DNA of 64,000 bases from Cyanoderma ruficeps (GCA_008694505.1 VZDJ01006585.1:10197759-10261758), one strand, 5' to 3'. Shown: positions 11,316 to 23,430, counted from the first letter of the stretch. Made by a program: numbers and translations. Notes: generated by a model from the letters alone, not told the origin.

Positions 11316-13195
11316 GAAGAAGAAGAAAAAATTAAACATAAATAAAATTTAAAAAATTAAACATACATCTACAAAAATAGTTAATTTAGAACATTCAAGT
11401 TTTCAAGTAAGAAAAGAGTTCAATTATTAAACTATGAAAGTACAACAGAAATTAATAAAATATATTTCTATTTATAATTTAAGTATCTAATAATAGAGGT
11501 TTAGTCTTGAAGATAAGAAAATATTCTCCTTAATTAAATTTTGAAAAGATCAATATGGCTTAGGCTAAATTTGGTCACTATTCATGGGTATCTCCTTAAG
11601 TAGAATTTATGGTTTGTCTTGCCCATTTTATTAACTTTTCCACTGCTGTTTTTCACTTCAAAAAATCACAGTATGTGCTACTATTATGCCTTTTCACTCT
11701 ACCGTTATAGTAGTATGGGGATTGCTCTCAATCAAAAGAAGGTGGTGATGTTGATTTGAGGTTTTCACTGTGATAAGATCATGAAAGTTTTGACAATAAT
11801 TTTTAGGATCCTACAAATGACGGAGAAATAACACAAAACATAATGATAGGCATTTCAGTCTGACTTACAAGTGAAAAAATTCTGCCAATTCTGCCAGAGC
11901 AGAATTTTTTATATGAAACCATTTACAGTGTTACCACAGATATGTATCTGCTCTCATCACTCTATCAATATTTTATTCTATATGCAAACCCTAAAAATAC
12001 AGGTATTTCTTATGATCACAATGATCATAAATACTTTATACCTATGCCCTTTAAGTTACTCAAAACCCCTGATTCAAAGACCTATGGTAAACAAAGTAAA
12101 TAAAAAGTAGAGTATAAACTGTCATATAAGTATGCTTCTAGATTAAATAGTTTTAAAATCTTTTGCTTAGTTAACCTAGTTTTAAACTTTCACTTCATAC
12201 TACGGGAAACAGCAGAAACTTAATGGTGTTGTCACATATCTGAGAAAAAAACTCCTAGTACTTTACCTTCAGAAAGTTTACAGCTAATTCAGGTTAGGAT
12301 TAATTTCGAAGAAATGTTTAGAGCTCTAAAAGTTAACCTTCAGAATCTCCACAAGGATCACTTCGTAATCAGAGAGAGGAAAATAAACACCTACAGAAGG
12401 AATTTCAGGTTGTTATAAGATAGACAGCTACCATAAATTAGATGTGGAGATATTTATTCCTCTCCTTTGGCCATAATGAGTGTGTGGGATAACTTAGATG
12501 GCAGCTGCTAGAGATCTAAATTTAGATGAAATTGCTCTGTGCCTTTTTACATGCCAGTAAGTTTAAAAGGTTCTTTTCCATTAAACTCAACTAACTTTAA
12601 AGCCCATTTCAGGGAATAAAATGCATCTACTCTTTTGTACTTAATCACACTTGTCAGGGCTAATAAATTAAACACATCCAGGACCATTTTTTGACACCAA
12701 AGCCAGGTGCCACAGAAAGGTTCGTGGCCACACTATTGAACTCTGTTTCTCCCTGGGTAAGTGCACCCACAGCTGCCCAAGAGAGGCTGGACTCTTGGCA
12801 AGGGTGACAATGCAGAGTCAGACTGTGCCTGGGGTTGTTCCCACTGGTGAACCAGGTAAACAGCCTGTCACAGCACCTGTGAACACTGTGCCACTGGTTT
12901 ATTTTATGAAGTGATTAACTTCCTGTCTCTCAATGCACTTTATTGAGAGTGTATAAGACACAAAATTGCTGATACATTGACAGACTTCGTTACTAGCAGG
13001 GATTATTTTGTTATTTACCCATGTAACTATTATGGCAAACTTAAGTGAAATGAATGACATGAAAGGAAATTAATATGAGTTAGGAAGAATAGCAATAAAC
13101 AAGTGGTTTCTTAGTATACTTGTCATTGGTTTTCAGATGCTTAAAGTGATTGCTGAAGCACTGTGCAGATATATTTACTCATTTTTTCAGAGCTC
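11316..13195. other. anonymous AT-rich sequence with one GC-richer patch
   Basis: Mostly featureless AT-rich DNA. The segment 12690-12900 is clearly richer in G and C, with CA/TG-ended blocks such as 'gccaggtgccacagaaagg'. On the minus strand it shows an AATAAA-like motif upstream of a pyrimidine-rich segment. It may be an old LTR, but I cannot assign it or find its ends. Confidence 0.4.
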
Positions 13196-13720
13196 TGTAG
13201 GAGAAGGGAATACAGGTGACCTTGCCCCTCATAAGTAACAGCTGTGTTAATTACCCAATTCAGCCTCAGCCCTGATGAGTCACAGCTACAGCCAATAAAG
13301 ATAAGTGTGATAAAAGGTTAGGTGGTAAGGGAGGATCATGAAGGAGGAGGAAGTGGGAACCATGAAGCAGGCTCCTGGGGAGAGAGAGTCACTGCTGTGA
13401 GGTCAGTCTGGGTCTGCAGTTAGAGCCTGTTGTTGGAACCTGCAGCCACAGTCTAGCTGGGTAAAAGCCTGCAGTCAGAGTCTGCAAACCAGTATGTGTA
13501 GTTATGGTTTAACAGGAAATAACCAGCAGTCAGAGGCTGCAAGGGAGCCCTACAGGTTTCCCTACAGTAGGAGCTTACTGCAGCCAGAGTCAGTGAATTG
13601 TTGGAGTTAGGATGGCTGAGCTGTAAAGAGGAGTAAACCAGGACCCTTTTCATGCTCTGATAAACCAGAAGTCTGTGTCTTGGCTCATTTTTACTCTCCA
13701 GCAAGGGGGCTGCTGCAACA
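13196..13720 (+). mobile_element. solo LTR with GAGCTC target duplication
   Basis: The element begins TGTAGGAG and ends CTGCAACA and is bracketed by perfect 6-bp direct repeats GAGCTC at 13190-13195 and 13721-13726. A 6-bp duplication is usual for class II (ERVK-like) avian retroviruses. Promoter-like features lie in the expected order: an AP-1 type TGAGTCA at 13276-13282, CCAAT at 13292-13296 and a TATA-like TAAAAGG at 13311-13317. The transcribed part carries about five degenerate copies of a ~16-base unit close to 'ctgcagtcagagtctg' between 13414 and 13595. A polyadenylation-like GATAAA lies at 13659-13664. No retroviral genes flank it. The overlapping minus-strand open frame is not a gene. 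Confidence 0.88.
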
Positions 13721-13769
13721 GAGCTCTATAAAATGGTAACACCCTATTCTTTTTAGTCTTCAAGTCTGA

Positions 13770-14268
13770 GATTTTAGCTCAGACATTTTGGAATGGAGTA
13801 TTTTTTTTTTTTTTTCATTATTGCTAGTATAGGGCTGTGTTTTGGATTTGTGGTGAGCACAGGGTTGATAATAGAGCTGTTTTTGCTGTTGCTGAGCATG
13901 GGAGGCTGGAAGGAGACACAACTAGGACAGGTGACCCAAACTGGCCAAAGGGCTATTCCAGAACATATGATGATGTGCTCAGAATATAAAGTGAGAGGAA
14001 GAGGGGACACTTGGAGTGACAGTATTTGTTTTTGCAAGTCAGTGTTACATGAGATGGGACTCTGCTCTCCTGGTGATGGATAAACACCTGCCTGCACATG
14101 GGAAGCAGTGAATTAATTCCTTGTTTTACTTTGCTTTTGTGCATGTCTTTATCTTAACCTAGTAGTTTTCTAACTTTTATCCTCTGGTTGTCTCCCACTT
14201 CAGTCTGGTGCAGGAGTCAGCAAGTGGCTGTGTGGGTCTAGGCTGCTTACTGGGATTAAATCATGTCA
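13770..14268 (+). mobile_element. solo LTR, avian ERVL-like family
   Basis: A second LTR lies about 50 bases after the previous one, same orientation. Landmarks: 'gggctgtgttttggatttgt' near 13831, 'gtgacccaaactggccaaag' near 13931, TATAAA at 13985-13990, the segment 'gatggataaacacctgcctg' near 14075, 'gtctttatcttaacctag' near 14145, and a 3' end 'gggattaaatcatgtca'. It shares the 13931 and 14145 blocks with the LTR at 9981-10561. A poly-T expansion of about 17 bases at 13800-13816 has disrupted the 5' end, so the left boundary is approximate. The plus and minus open frames inside it are remnants of composition. Confidence 0.82.
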
Positions 14269-16447
14269 ATCATAAATCAAATTTCAAAATGGATTTTTTT
14301 TTTAATTCACTGTGTATGAATTGCATATTATAGGCTTAAAAAAAATATATCCTGGTTTAGTAGTACACAGAGATAATTTTAGGGGCCGAGAACAAGAAAT
14401 ACTGGTTTCTGGCCAAGAAAAACCTCCTGGGTACACCAGAAACAATGAAAACGAGAAAAACAAAAGTGACCAATAGTACACTCTGCTTATGGACCCTATG
14501 AGTTAGCACTTCTCCCTGCTACTTAGGCGCAACCACCTGATGACTATTTAATACAAGAAATCCCTGATTTCCCCTTTGCAAATTTGAGTCCATTAGATCC
14601 CAAAGTTAAAGACTTTAAATGAACTCCTGAACATTCAACTACTGAGCAAAATTTAGGATTTTTTTTTTCAAGGAAAATGTTATGCTTAAATGAATATAAT
14701 ATATGATTTATTGATTTTTGTTTAAATTTGAACCAATATTTTTCACCAATATGTTTTTGAGATTTTTCAATGGAAAATCTCATTTGAGCAGATTTTCTTT
14801 ATCATGTTAAAATGTCTTAGGAAAAACCCCAAATATTTTTATTTATTGAAGAACAAGCAAGAGACACTGAAGAAATCCCCACTGATGTTTGTGTCAGAAT
14901 TGCTGTATGCCGCAGCACTTTGGACCAAATGCTGGCAGGGGGAATAAGTCTTCAAATGCAACTGTCAGAGGATTTTCTTCTGAAAATCAATTATAAGTAT
15001 CAAAACTGATTCTTTAGTGTTTTCATAATTAAAGGGTAATGGTTTAAACATCAAATATGTTTAGTAAACTCTTTGTGCTATACTTCGGTAATTAGACATA
15101 AGGCCTAATTGTTCTCCAAATACCAGAAGTTGATACTACAGAATGTAGGTCAAAACTAATTCATAAAAGTATGTATTTTGAGGGGTAAACACAATGTGTT
15201 ATCAACTACTTTATACTCTTTATCAAACTTGATTTGTGGACTAAGTGCTACAAAATTTATTGAACAAAAACTTTTTATTGAACAAAAATGCTTTATGATT
15301 TAATCTATACTATTTATCTTCATTTCTCTGCTCTTCTTTGACATCATGCCTTTCATTTTTTTTTCCTATCTAACAGTGAATTTCCTTTGTCTCATTTAAG
15401 TTCATGAGATATTCTGGAAACAGAAATAATTTGGTTTGGATGCTCAAATATTCACTAATAGCTACTAACGTCACAAGAAAAAACGTAAGAAGCAGAAGCA
15501 CATCTACCCAAATTATTAGGATGTAAAAATCCCAAAAGACTTTGAGAATTCTACCCTTTTTTTCTATATGACTGATGTTAAGTGATAACAGCTGAAACAC
15601 AATAATTTTATGCATATGAGACTAGGTACATATATATTGATAGATTTAAGTTGAAAAAACCACCAAAAATAAAGAAATATCTCCTTATGGTTTGTTTCAT
15701 TCTTTCAGCATAGTGTGAAGACAGAGAGATCCCTGCTTGGGACCCCAAATTTGTGGTAATAATAACATTGCAGCATGTAACATCAGTAAAACACAATTTT
15801 GAATTTCAGCAAGACTGATACCAAATTAACAGCAAAACCTGTATGAGCCATGACAACAAGAATTTTCCATTTTGTGAACAAGAATCAATTATTATAAAAG
15901 AAATCCATGTAAGAAATATTATAAAAGGTTCTCCCTGTAGTCTTTTCATCAGACTTCAAAGGGACTTTTTTCAAACACATTAATAATATACTATATTTCA
16001 AAGGTTGCACTTATTAGCAATATTAGCTGTAAGAAGCAGGAGAACTGAAAGATGCACACTCTAAGAAGAGTTGCCTTTGTTTCTTCTGAAGAGAAATAAT
16101 AATTTCAGCAACAGACATTTTCCATGGGCTTTTAAATTTTAAACAGCAAAGGAAACATATCCTACATTTTCTGGAGCTATCTGAAATAAGACAAATCAAT
16201 ACAATCTGAATGAAATAGAAATGACTATGCCAGTGTGAGGTTTGCAAAGAATAAAGATTGGATGAAGAGAATACTACTGAGTAATGAGAAGGGTACTTCT
16301 TCACTATTCATGGGTAGAAATAATAATAGAATGGCATGGCCAATTCTAGCATCTTAATTACAAGAAGAAAATGTTTAAAACATAACACTCCATTATGGCA
16401 GATTAACTGAAATAGTTACAGAGTAGTTTGAAATTCATATGTATAGA

Positions 16448-16472
16448 ATATATATATATATATATAATATAT
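16448..16472. repeat. (TA)n microsatellite
   Basis: About ten TA units with one interruption. Confidence 0.9.
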
Positions 16473-17699
16473 GTAGAAAATGAACAAGTGATAACAGAAA
16501 ACAGTTTAAAGCAGAAGAAAAAGGAAATATTTCTTCTTGGAGGTGATATATCAACAGAAATAAGCTTGGATATTTTTTCTAAAAATATATCTAGTTGAGT
16601 TATAAATGAACTAAGATAAGTTTCATATTTTCTATTTTATTGAAATACTTCTGGTTTTTTTTTCAATAGACTATACAGTGCTCACAGTTCTAAACAGTAG
16701 CCATCAGAACATTTGAATATTGTTAGAATACTCTAATTTTGTTGGATTTTTTTTTCTCGGAAGGATGTATGTGAAAAGTCAGGGCCCTATAAAATATCGT
16801 TTATTTGTCTTTAAATCAGCCAAGGTACTACAACAAATAGCAGCAGTACAGTCTTGTTTTGGAACCTGGTCCTGTGATACAATCTTTCACTGATTTTTGG
16901 AATTTTTTTTATCTATATGAATATCCCACCCCAGATGGTGGGGTAAAATTGACAATATTTGTCTTGAAGTCTGACTCAAGCATTTCCACGCTCTAATAAT
17001 AATAACAGCTTTGAGTGGGTTTTTGCTTGTTTGGATTTTTGACGGGAAGGGATAAGTATTTCAAAGGTTTATTTAATAAAAAGGCTTCTCAGACTTAAAA
17101 CACAAATTACTGTATTCTTGGCTTCATAGTGAACAAAAGAGCCCAGTGCAGGTCAGATTTGTGCAAGGAGAGGAGGGGAAAGGAGACAAAAAAGAGCAAA
17201 TATCAAGAAACATTTGGTTGTGCAGAGACTCATGAACGTGCAAAGTTGCCTATGAAGCATAAGTGTTGAGTCAAAATGCATTGAAAAATCTGCAAGAATT
17301 AGATGGCATCCTGAGAGACAAGCAATGCTAAAGGAATTTTAATGGGTTGAGTTATCATTGGTCATTTCACCACCGATATCTTTATGTGCTGTGGGGTTTT
17401 TCTTTCTTTTGACTGTATAGGGCATTATTCTACTTTCCATTATACATTTTTCCAGTGTATTGCAGAATAAATTAAGGATGCACAGGTTCATCTAGAAAAT
17501 TCCATGTCAAAGTTATTTTTGGCACTTTTTTAAAAAGAAAAGAAAAAAGTGAGGAAAAAAAGAGAGAAAAAAGAACCTCCATCAATCAAAATCTCTAAAA
17601 ATTAATTTAAACAGAAAATTATATTTTGTATACTGCGGAAATTTTGTATTTGCTCTTTCTCCATAGGAAAATAAAATTAAGCAATTTGGAAAAGTAATG

Positions 17700-17930
17700 G
17701 GATTTTATTTCAATGCACCCATCAGGACTAATCTGTATGTTGTACAGAGATCTGTGAAAAAAGGAACCACCTTAATTGTCTAACTCATTTATGCCAGTCC
17801 TGGAGAAGATAATGAGATGATTAATGTAATTAACATCAGTAGAGTTTGGCTTATGTGTTAGAAATACTAGTGGTGCTTGGAATGCTTAATAAGTACTCAA
17901 TTATAATTAGTAGTTCATAATCCTTACTCT
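17700..17930. promoter_or_regulatory. weak candidate conserved noncoding element
   Basis: This repeat-free segment carries several homeodomain-type cores close together: 'gatgattaatgtaattaaca' near 17816, TAAGTACTCAATTATAATTAG near 17890, and flanking TTAATTG and CTAATC motifs. Such clusters are seen in vertebrate conserved noncoding elements. AT-rich DNA yields TAAT by chance, so without alignment to other birds this is only a suggestion. Confidence 0.18.
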
Positions 17931-18860
17931 TCTGTTGGTGTAAATCCTTAATGCTTTATTAAAAATATTCATACCATGTTCTTCTTTAATGCAAAACCTT
18001 TGAAAAGTAAAAACTAAACTTAATGTAGATGTTGCAGGAAGTTAAAATCCTAAAATATATATTTATAAAAAATATACTGTTGTTATATAAAATAGCAATA
18101 CTTTTCTTTTAAATTATGAAAAAAATACAAGAAATTAATTCTGTTTAATTTTATTTCATGTGCTATATCACTTATTCTTTAGTTTTCCTTTCAATTTTAA
18201 AGCTATAATTATTGGAGTTGTCTTGATAGTCAGTGGATGTTAACCATGTATAGTTTAACTGTTCTTTCATTCCAGGTCAGATAGAAGAATTTAAATAAAT
18301 TCCTAATAAATGCAGAAACGTTTGTTAGTTGGTTTTCAGTTTTTGTAATTAGCAGTAAATTGTTTTTTTGTCACACATACGCAGTTACAGTGTTTACTTC
18401 TAATGACTTAAACCATTTTTTACTGCTCTTCTTGTGTTGACAATCGTATCCCTACAATAGGTGACTTTCTCTTAAGCTATAGTACAGTTCTGGGTCTTTA
18501 AAGGTTAATTTTTAGACTAAAAAGGAAATCAATGAACTGCAGCTGGGATGTAAGTCAAGTCATTTATCTTTTCCACAGCTATATTCTATTCTTAAAATTC
18601 AAGAGACAAGCAATATGCAGAGTAATTTTCATTTTTTCTGGGCAACACAGGTTTTTTTGTTTTTTTTCTTTCAAAGCAGTCCATTAAAAATTCATCTTGG
18701 TGGGGAAAAAAATTGAACTGTTTCAAAATGTTTTTGTGGTAATATCTCTCTCCTTAATCAACATGTCCAATATAAAAAGAAATCAAAAATCCCCTAAGCA
18801 ACAAAAGCTGTCGAACAGAATCAAAACTCTCGATGTTCCTTTGAAACTTCAGTCAGTAAA

Positions 18861-19355
18861 ACATTTAAGAACCTGGGCCTAAGGTGTGCAGTTGCATGAG
18901 GGAAAGAACTTTACAGAGAGTAGAGGAGTAAAGATGTTTTGAAGAGAATAGGATTGCTTCTTTTGGTGACACTAAACCATTCTGGGATCTTGGTGGCACC
19001 ATCAAACATTAGAACTGGATCTGAGCAGGAAAAAACAGCATCAGTGAATGAGATCAGACACTCGATACAGATCTTCCACACTTCCAGGCAATTTCACCAA
19101 GCTGTTTCAGTTGTTTTCCCAAGAAAATAATGGGCATAGCTTGGAGAACAGTTCCCTTCAGTTACAGCTTTCAAAAGGCAACAGAATGCCTCTTCAACGG
19201 GAGTGACCCCTTCATCTCTTACGTAGTCCTCTCCCATTAATGTCAGATTGCTTTTGTACTCTCATGCAGTCTCATGTCCTCTGGAGTCTTGCCTTGAGAC
19301 TCACACCATATGTCCTCTTCTTTAGAAGCACTGCTTAAGGTGTACAATGGAATCA
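18861..19355. other. left part of a degraded, less AT-rich block
   Basis: Together with 19673-20215 this forms about 1 kb of sequence that is richer in G and C than its surroundings and is interrupted by a solo LTR. An open frame of 63 codons lies at 18939-19130. I recognise no protein or repeat family. It may be an old pseudogene or a very decayed transposon. Confidence 0.35.
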
Positions 19356-19672
19356 TGTTGAGGGCTGAAGCTGGGCGTGTCCCAATTTCAGGAACACTGA
19401 AATGAAACTCACACCACGGCTGTTTTAGAAAACTCTCCTTTAATTTAAATCTGACTCCAGTTTTTATACATTTGTACAGAGGTCAAGAGATTGGCTACAC
19501 AGGTCGCCACCTCTTCAACCTGGGTGGTGGACATCACCATCAATCATTTCTTCTCTCACAGAAGAAATGTATGAGAGAAGTATGTAAACATTCTAAGAAT
19601 AGATGTTGTTTTCATGAAGCTGCATGAGAAAGTTCTACAGAAAGACAAAAAGACAGAAAGCTCAGGGCAACA
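19356..19672 (-). mobile_element. short solo LTR with GAATCA target duplication
   Basis: On the plus strand the element starts TGTTGAGG and ends GGGCAACA, giving the inverted termini TGTTG/CAACA. It is bracketed by perfect 6-bp repeats GAATCA at 19350-19355 and 19673-19678. On the minus strand it has a TATA box within 'gtataaaaactggagtcag' near 19470, a polyadenylation-like ATTAAA near 19440 and a short U5. A 10-bp hairpin (CATTTCTTCT at 19545-19554, AGAAGAAATG at 19560-19569) lies in U3. Length 317 bp is short but within the range of LTRs. The 6-bp duplication suggests a class II retrovirus. No internal genes are present. Confidence 0.85.
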
Positions 19673-20215
19673 GAATCATTACATTTCAGATATTTTGAAC
19701 AGGCATGAGTGTACAACTCACCCAATTGCTGATAGCAAATACAGGATCATAAGTGATGCCAGGGCTCTGGCAGAGTGCCTGGGACACTTAGTATCATGGT
19801 AATCTGGCAGCAACAGCCAACACGCAAATGCATCTAATACACATGAGAGTTTCACTGCCTTTAGACTCCACCAGAGTGATTTGAGAGTATCACATCACAT
19901 GGATAGTGTAGATGGCATCCTGCCCATGCTGCTGCTATCAGTAAAGGGTCAGGATGTTAAGTGGCAGTGTGCTGGCAATTTGTCTGTGACAATGACCTTG
20001 GTCAAAAGACAATGCATCAAGAGGTGGAGTATCAGTACTGCATGAACTGAGATTAAATTTGGACTAATGACAGAATATTGTAGACTGTGCCCCCAGTTGG
20101 TTAAAAGACTTGAGTTCTACCTAGTTAAAATGTGGGTTTACCCATGTCACTTATGTCTGGAACCACAGATTGATGCCTGCCTTTGTTTTATTCAGCAATA
20201 TAAAATACAGCCATA
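19673..20215 (+). pseudogene. possible decayed coding sequence, unidentified
   Basis: One plus-strand frame from about 19673 to 20215 (in phase with 19614) is interrupted only by stops at 19800-19802 and about 20041, that is, two stops in some 180 codons. This is fewer than expected for the window, but local composition is also less AT-rich. Residue content is mixed and protein-like (for example 'HHMDSVDGILPMLLLSVKGQ'), yet I recognise no family. It could be a pseudogene, an old transposon frame or chance. The solo LTR at 19356-19672 lies directly upstream. Confidence 0.22.
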
Positions 20216-21359
20216 GCTTCAGGTTCAAACTTTGTCTCCATAATCAAAGTAGAAACTTTAACCTCAGTCCACATAACCCAGGTATTGCCAAACTCATCAG
20301 ATTACAGCTATGGGGTACAGATGTCTTCATTTCCAGTTTCCCCTTCTAAATATTTTCTTTTTTATATTAATAATTAAATAGTAATTGCCTCTAAGAAAAA
20401 AAAAAGCTTCATATACACAAGAAAATAATTGTAACAGTTATGGGTAGAATTCTGAATTTTTTTTTGTGGGCATGACAACCATCTTGTTGTCTTCTTTCAC
20501 AGGACTGTTTCATTTAATGTAAGTGGGAATTAAGCTTCTAAATCATATAGGTAGCTTATGAAAAAGTGCAACATCAAACAAGCTGCCTGAGCGCAATACA
20601 ATGATTAACCTTGTGGTAGCTACTTGTATGCTTGAAAGTTATATTGAAAATAAAATCAGAAAAAAATAAATGACAAATAGCTCCATTACAAGGCAAAGAG
20701 AATCTTTTATTCTTATTTGAACATTGCTGACAGCGTGAGCTATAAAGAAAATAAGAACTATGTTGTAGAAAGCATTTTTTATTCTCTTCTCATTTTTCTT
20801 TGAGTAGTTTGGAATAAGTTTCCATCTCACGTAGTTTGATCAAAAAAAATTCATCTGGGTTTAAGAATCACTTCCTTGCTGTTAGGTTAAACCAGTTCTT
20901 CTGAAAATCTATCAGAGTATATCAGTCATACCATCTGCATGAATGTAGCTAGTAATTTTTAAAATATTTTTCTTATAGGAACAATGAAAGATAGCTAAGG
21001 ACAATAACACTGAATGAATTAATTAGGAATCTGTAGAGTAGGACAGAAGTCTGTATAGGGAGAAGTAGTGCATAGTAACACAGATCTAGCTATTGACTAT
21101 TTAAAGAATAGCAGAAATCAGTCCTACTGCCTCTTGGTAGATTCTCAGTGTGTAAAATTAAGGTGCAGATCTCATTGTCATAAGGCATTATGGTTATTAT
21201 AAATTTATGGAGGAAATAATTCCCTTGGTGGCCATTAGAAAACAAAAATATCACTTCAGGCTTGTGAATTTGCAGATTGCTGGAGGGTTGCTAAATAGTC
21301 TGGGAAAATATCACTGCGTGTGGGTCCTATTACTATGCTGTTTCACAGTAGTCTTCTTT
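20216..21359. other. anonymous AT-rich intergenic sequence
   Basis: Nothing recognised apart from short A and T runs (for example 20396-20405). Confidence 0.55.
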
Positions 21360-21425
21360 CAGCTCCTGTTTAAGACAGAATCCTAGACTGATGGGCCTCT
21401 GGGCTGACATGCTGCGTAGCTTAGT
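21360..21425 (+). mobile_element. possible ancient CR1/L3-type 3' tail
   Basis: The segment 'agactgatgggcctctggg' followed by 'ctgacatgctgcg' resembles the terminal consensus of old CR1/L3-like elements of amniotes, which reads as a 'gatgggcctttggtctgatc' type block. It is only about 65 bases and diverged. An 18-base match to part of the CR1 at 8598-8615 may be coincidental. Confidence 0.35.
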
Positions 21426-21719
21426 AATTTGTATGATTGTTTGTAATTGCCCTTTTTTTTTTAGCTGAGCTGTCCGTAGAAACAAGAAGTTTTCTGAAAG
21501 TGTATGCCTGTGGATTCTGAAGACATCAGGGAAGAATAAAGCTGTACTCTATTTTCAATTAAAGGATTACCGTTCCTTCTTCTTGAAGATTTTTCAAGTT
21601 GTCAGGCTAGCCTTCTGCTTGGAAAAACTCTTCTATGTTACTTTAATTGCCTACTTTACATTATGAAGGCTTTGCAAATTTTAATCTGAAAAAGGCAGAT
21701 ATATTGTTGCTGAAATTAG
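21426..21719. other. anonymous AT-rich sequence between two repeat candidates
   Basis: About 300 bases with no open frame of note and no recognised repeat. A T run lies near 21452-21462. The stretch links the possible CR1/L3-type tail on its left to the possible LTR on its right. Confidence 0.5.
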
Positions 21720-22180
21720 TGACACTGTTCTATGTTCCACAACAGCCTGTGTCAGTGTGACAACAACCTGAGGGTGGCTTTTGTTTTAGGATGTATCAAT
21801 TGCTGCTGTAAATGTGTCTCCCTGAGTTAATTCACTGTTCATGCACACTCAAAAGACTGTGAATGTCTCCTCTCCTTAGCCAGACAAACATGGAGGATGT
21901 GTATGTACACAGGTCATCCCAACACAGCCTATAAAACCACACAAGTAGGACAAGAATTCTGATGAGATCAAGGGGCTTTAGCTGGTTTACACGCATGTGC
22001 TTCCCTCTGGTGACTGGATCTGCCCAGCACTGTGAGAGTGAGCATATCATGAAGACCAGTAATGGGAATCCCATTGTTATGGTGATTGAATTGTCTATTG
22101 CAATTGCTGTATCTTGCTAAGTGTAATATGCATTTTGTTGTGTCATTGTATCGCTCTGTATCAAACATTGCCACACATAA
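21720..22180 (+). mobile_element. possible LTR of an endogenous retrovirus
   Basis: A GC-richer segment with a TATA box TATAAAA at 21930-21936, downstream blocks of mixed composition ('ggtgactggatctgcccagc') and an AT-rich 3' part. The order resembles an LTR with U3, R and U5. No polyadenylation signal or target duplication was found and boundaries are guesses. The minus-strand open frames over it are not convincing genes. Confidence 0.4.
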
Positions 22181-23237
22181 ATCAGAAATACCATGTAATA
22201 TCAGCTATCTTTAAGTGAATTTTATATTAAGTAGTACACCCTCCATGGGTGAAGTACTTTGTCAGAGAGTGTTGGATTCTGACATTGATACTGAAGTCTG
22301 TTATTTTTTGCAATGAACAACATTCCTAGAAAATTACTTTTCTGGGACATGGAAATAAATCCCAGAAAAGAAAAATAAAAGCAAAATCATATGTGTATCT
22401 GTGTGAGCTTGTATATATATAAAAGTGCATATGTATGCATGCACATACATATGTACGCAATTTTGTGTACAATGTGTAGTATAGAGAGGAAGAACTAATT
22501 CTTTCAGCTGTGTAAAAAGACTTTGGGTTTCTGATGACTTCAGAGTCTCTGGACAAAAAACACCCCTGATATCTACATTTGGTGTCTTGCTTACTGTCAT
22601 TTCCATTCATAGCAGTTCCCTGTCTAATCATGGTGTAGTAAAGAAGAGCCAATGAGTTATTATGAGATAAATGAGACTGCAAGAGCATCATACAAGTAAT
22701 AGCATTAACATTAACTTTTAATTTGGCATATTGACATTAAGAGAGTATGTCTACTTTGTGAAATTTGAACTCTTACAGGGTAAAATCAGTATTCCCCCAC
22801 TAATAAAACAAGGTCACTGTAAACACAGTATACTTCCCCCACTTTGTCACTTGCAGAATGGTTGAGTTTATTGTTTTTGGGTTTTTTTTTTCTTTTCAGG
22901 ATAGCAATGTAAAACTTTTTCAGTGACCGTTTCTTTCCATAAAAATTGCCCAGCATTAGCAGGTTCTTGTCCAATTAATTTTTTTTGTAGTGAATTGCTT
23001 TTATCATCTGTTGTCCCAATTACACAAACTATCTAAAAGTTTTTGAATATGGGTGAATACTTGCTAATGTTTGCTACAGCTTCAAATTTCATGCTAATTT
23101 AAATGTTACTTTCAACACCATTATACAAGATGCTCATGGGGCATTCTCTGTAAAGATACATTCCCCGTCAAGATATTTTGTGGTATTACAGGATTGCAGA
23201 GAAAAGACTTCCGTGGATATAGAGCCAGGACAATTTT
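22181..23237. other. anonymous AT-rich intergenic sequence
   Basis: Contains a perfect inverted repeat at 22428-22453 and a T-rich tract at 22872-22892. The minus-strand open frame at 22326-22691 (121 codons) crosses alternating purine/pyrimidine sequence and has no family signature. Confidence 0.5.
22428..22453. repeat. perfect 10-bp inverted repeat
   Basis: CATATGTATG at 22428-22437 pairs with CATACATATG at 22444-22453 around a 6-base loop. It lies in a CA/TA-alternating stretch, so it may have arisen from microsatellite-like slippage. Confidence 0.8.
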
Positions 23238-23430
23238 GTTTGGAAGAGACATGGACATCTGGTAGTCCAATCCCTGCCCAGATCAGGGTCAGCTAGAGCA
23301 GCCTGCTCAGGGCTGTGCCTGGTAGGATTTGAAGTATCACCAAGGATAAGCTCCACAATGTCTCTGTTTAAACTTTTCTCTAGTTATGACAACGTCCTAT
23401 TGAAAAAAATTTTCCTCTTATCCATATCTT
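23238..23430 (-). mobile_element. CR1 LINE, 3' end fragment
   Basis: On the minus strand the sequence follows the CR1 terminus. In plus orientation the blocks read 'tggaagagacatggacatct', 'ggtagtccaatccctgccc', 'gggtcagctagagcagcctg' and 'gaagtatcaccaaggat', then a degraded 'attttcctcttatcc' block. It lacks coding sequence and is 5'-truncated. Confidence 0.85.

Larger units (their letters stand above)
14269..18860. other. anonymous AT-rich intergenic sequence
   Basis: No gene or recognised repeat family over about 4.6 kb apart from the TA microsatellite at 16448-16472. Small open frames are shorter than 100 codons and unremarkable. The interval 17700-17930 is listed separately as a weak candidate noncoding element. 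Confidence 0.55.
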
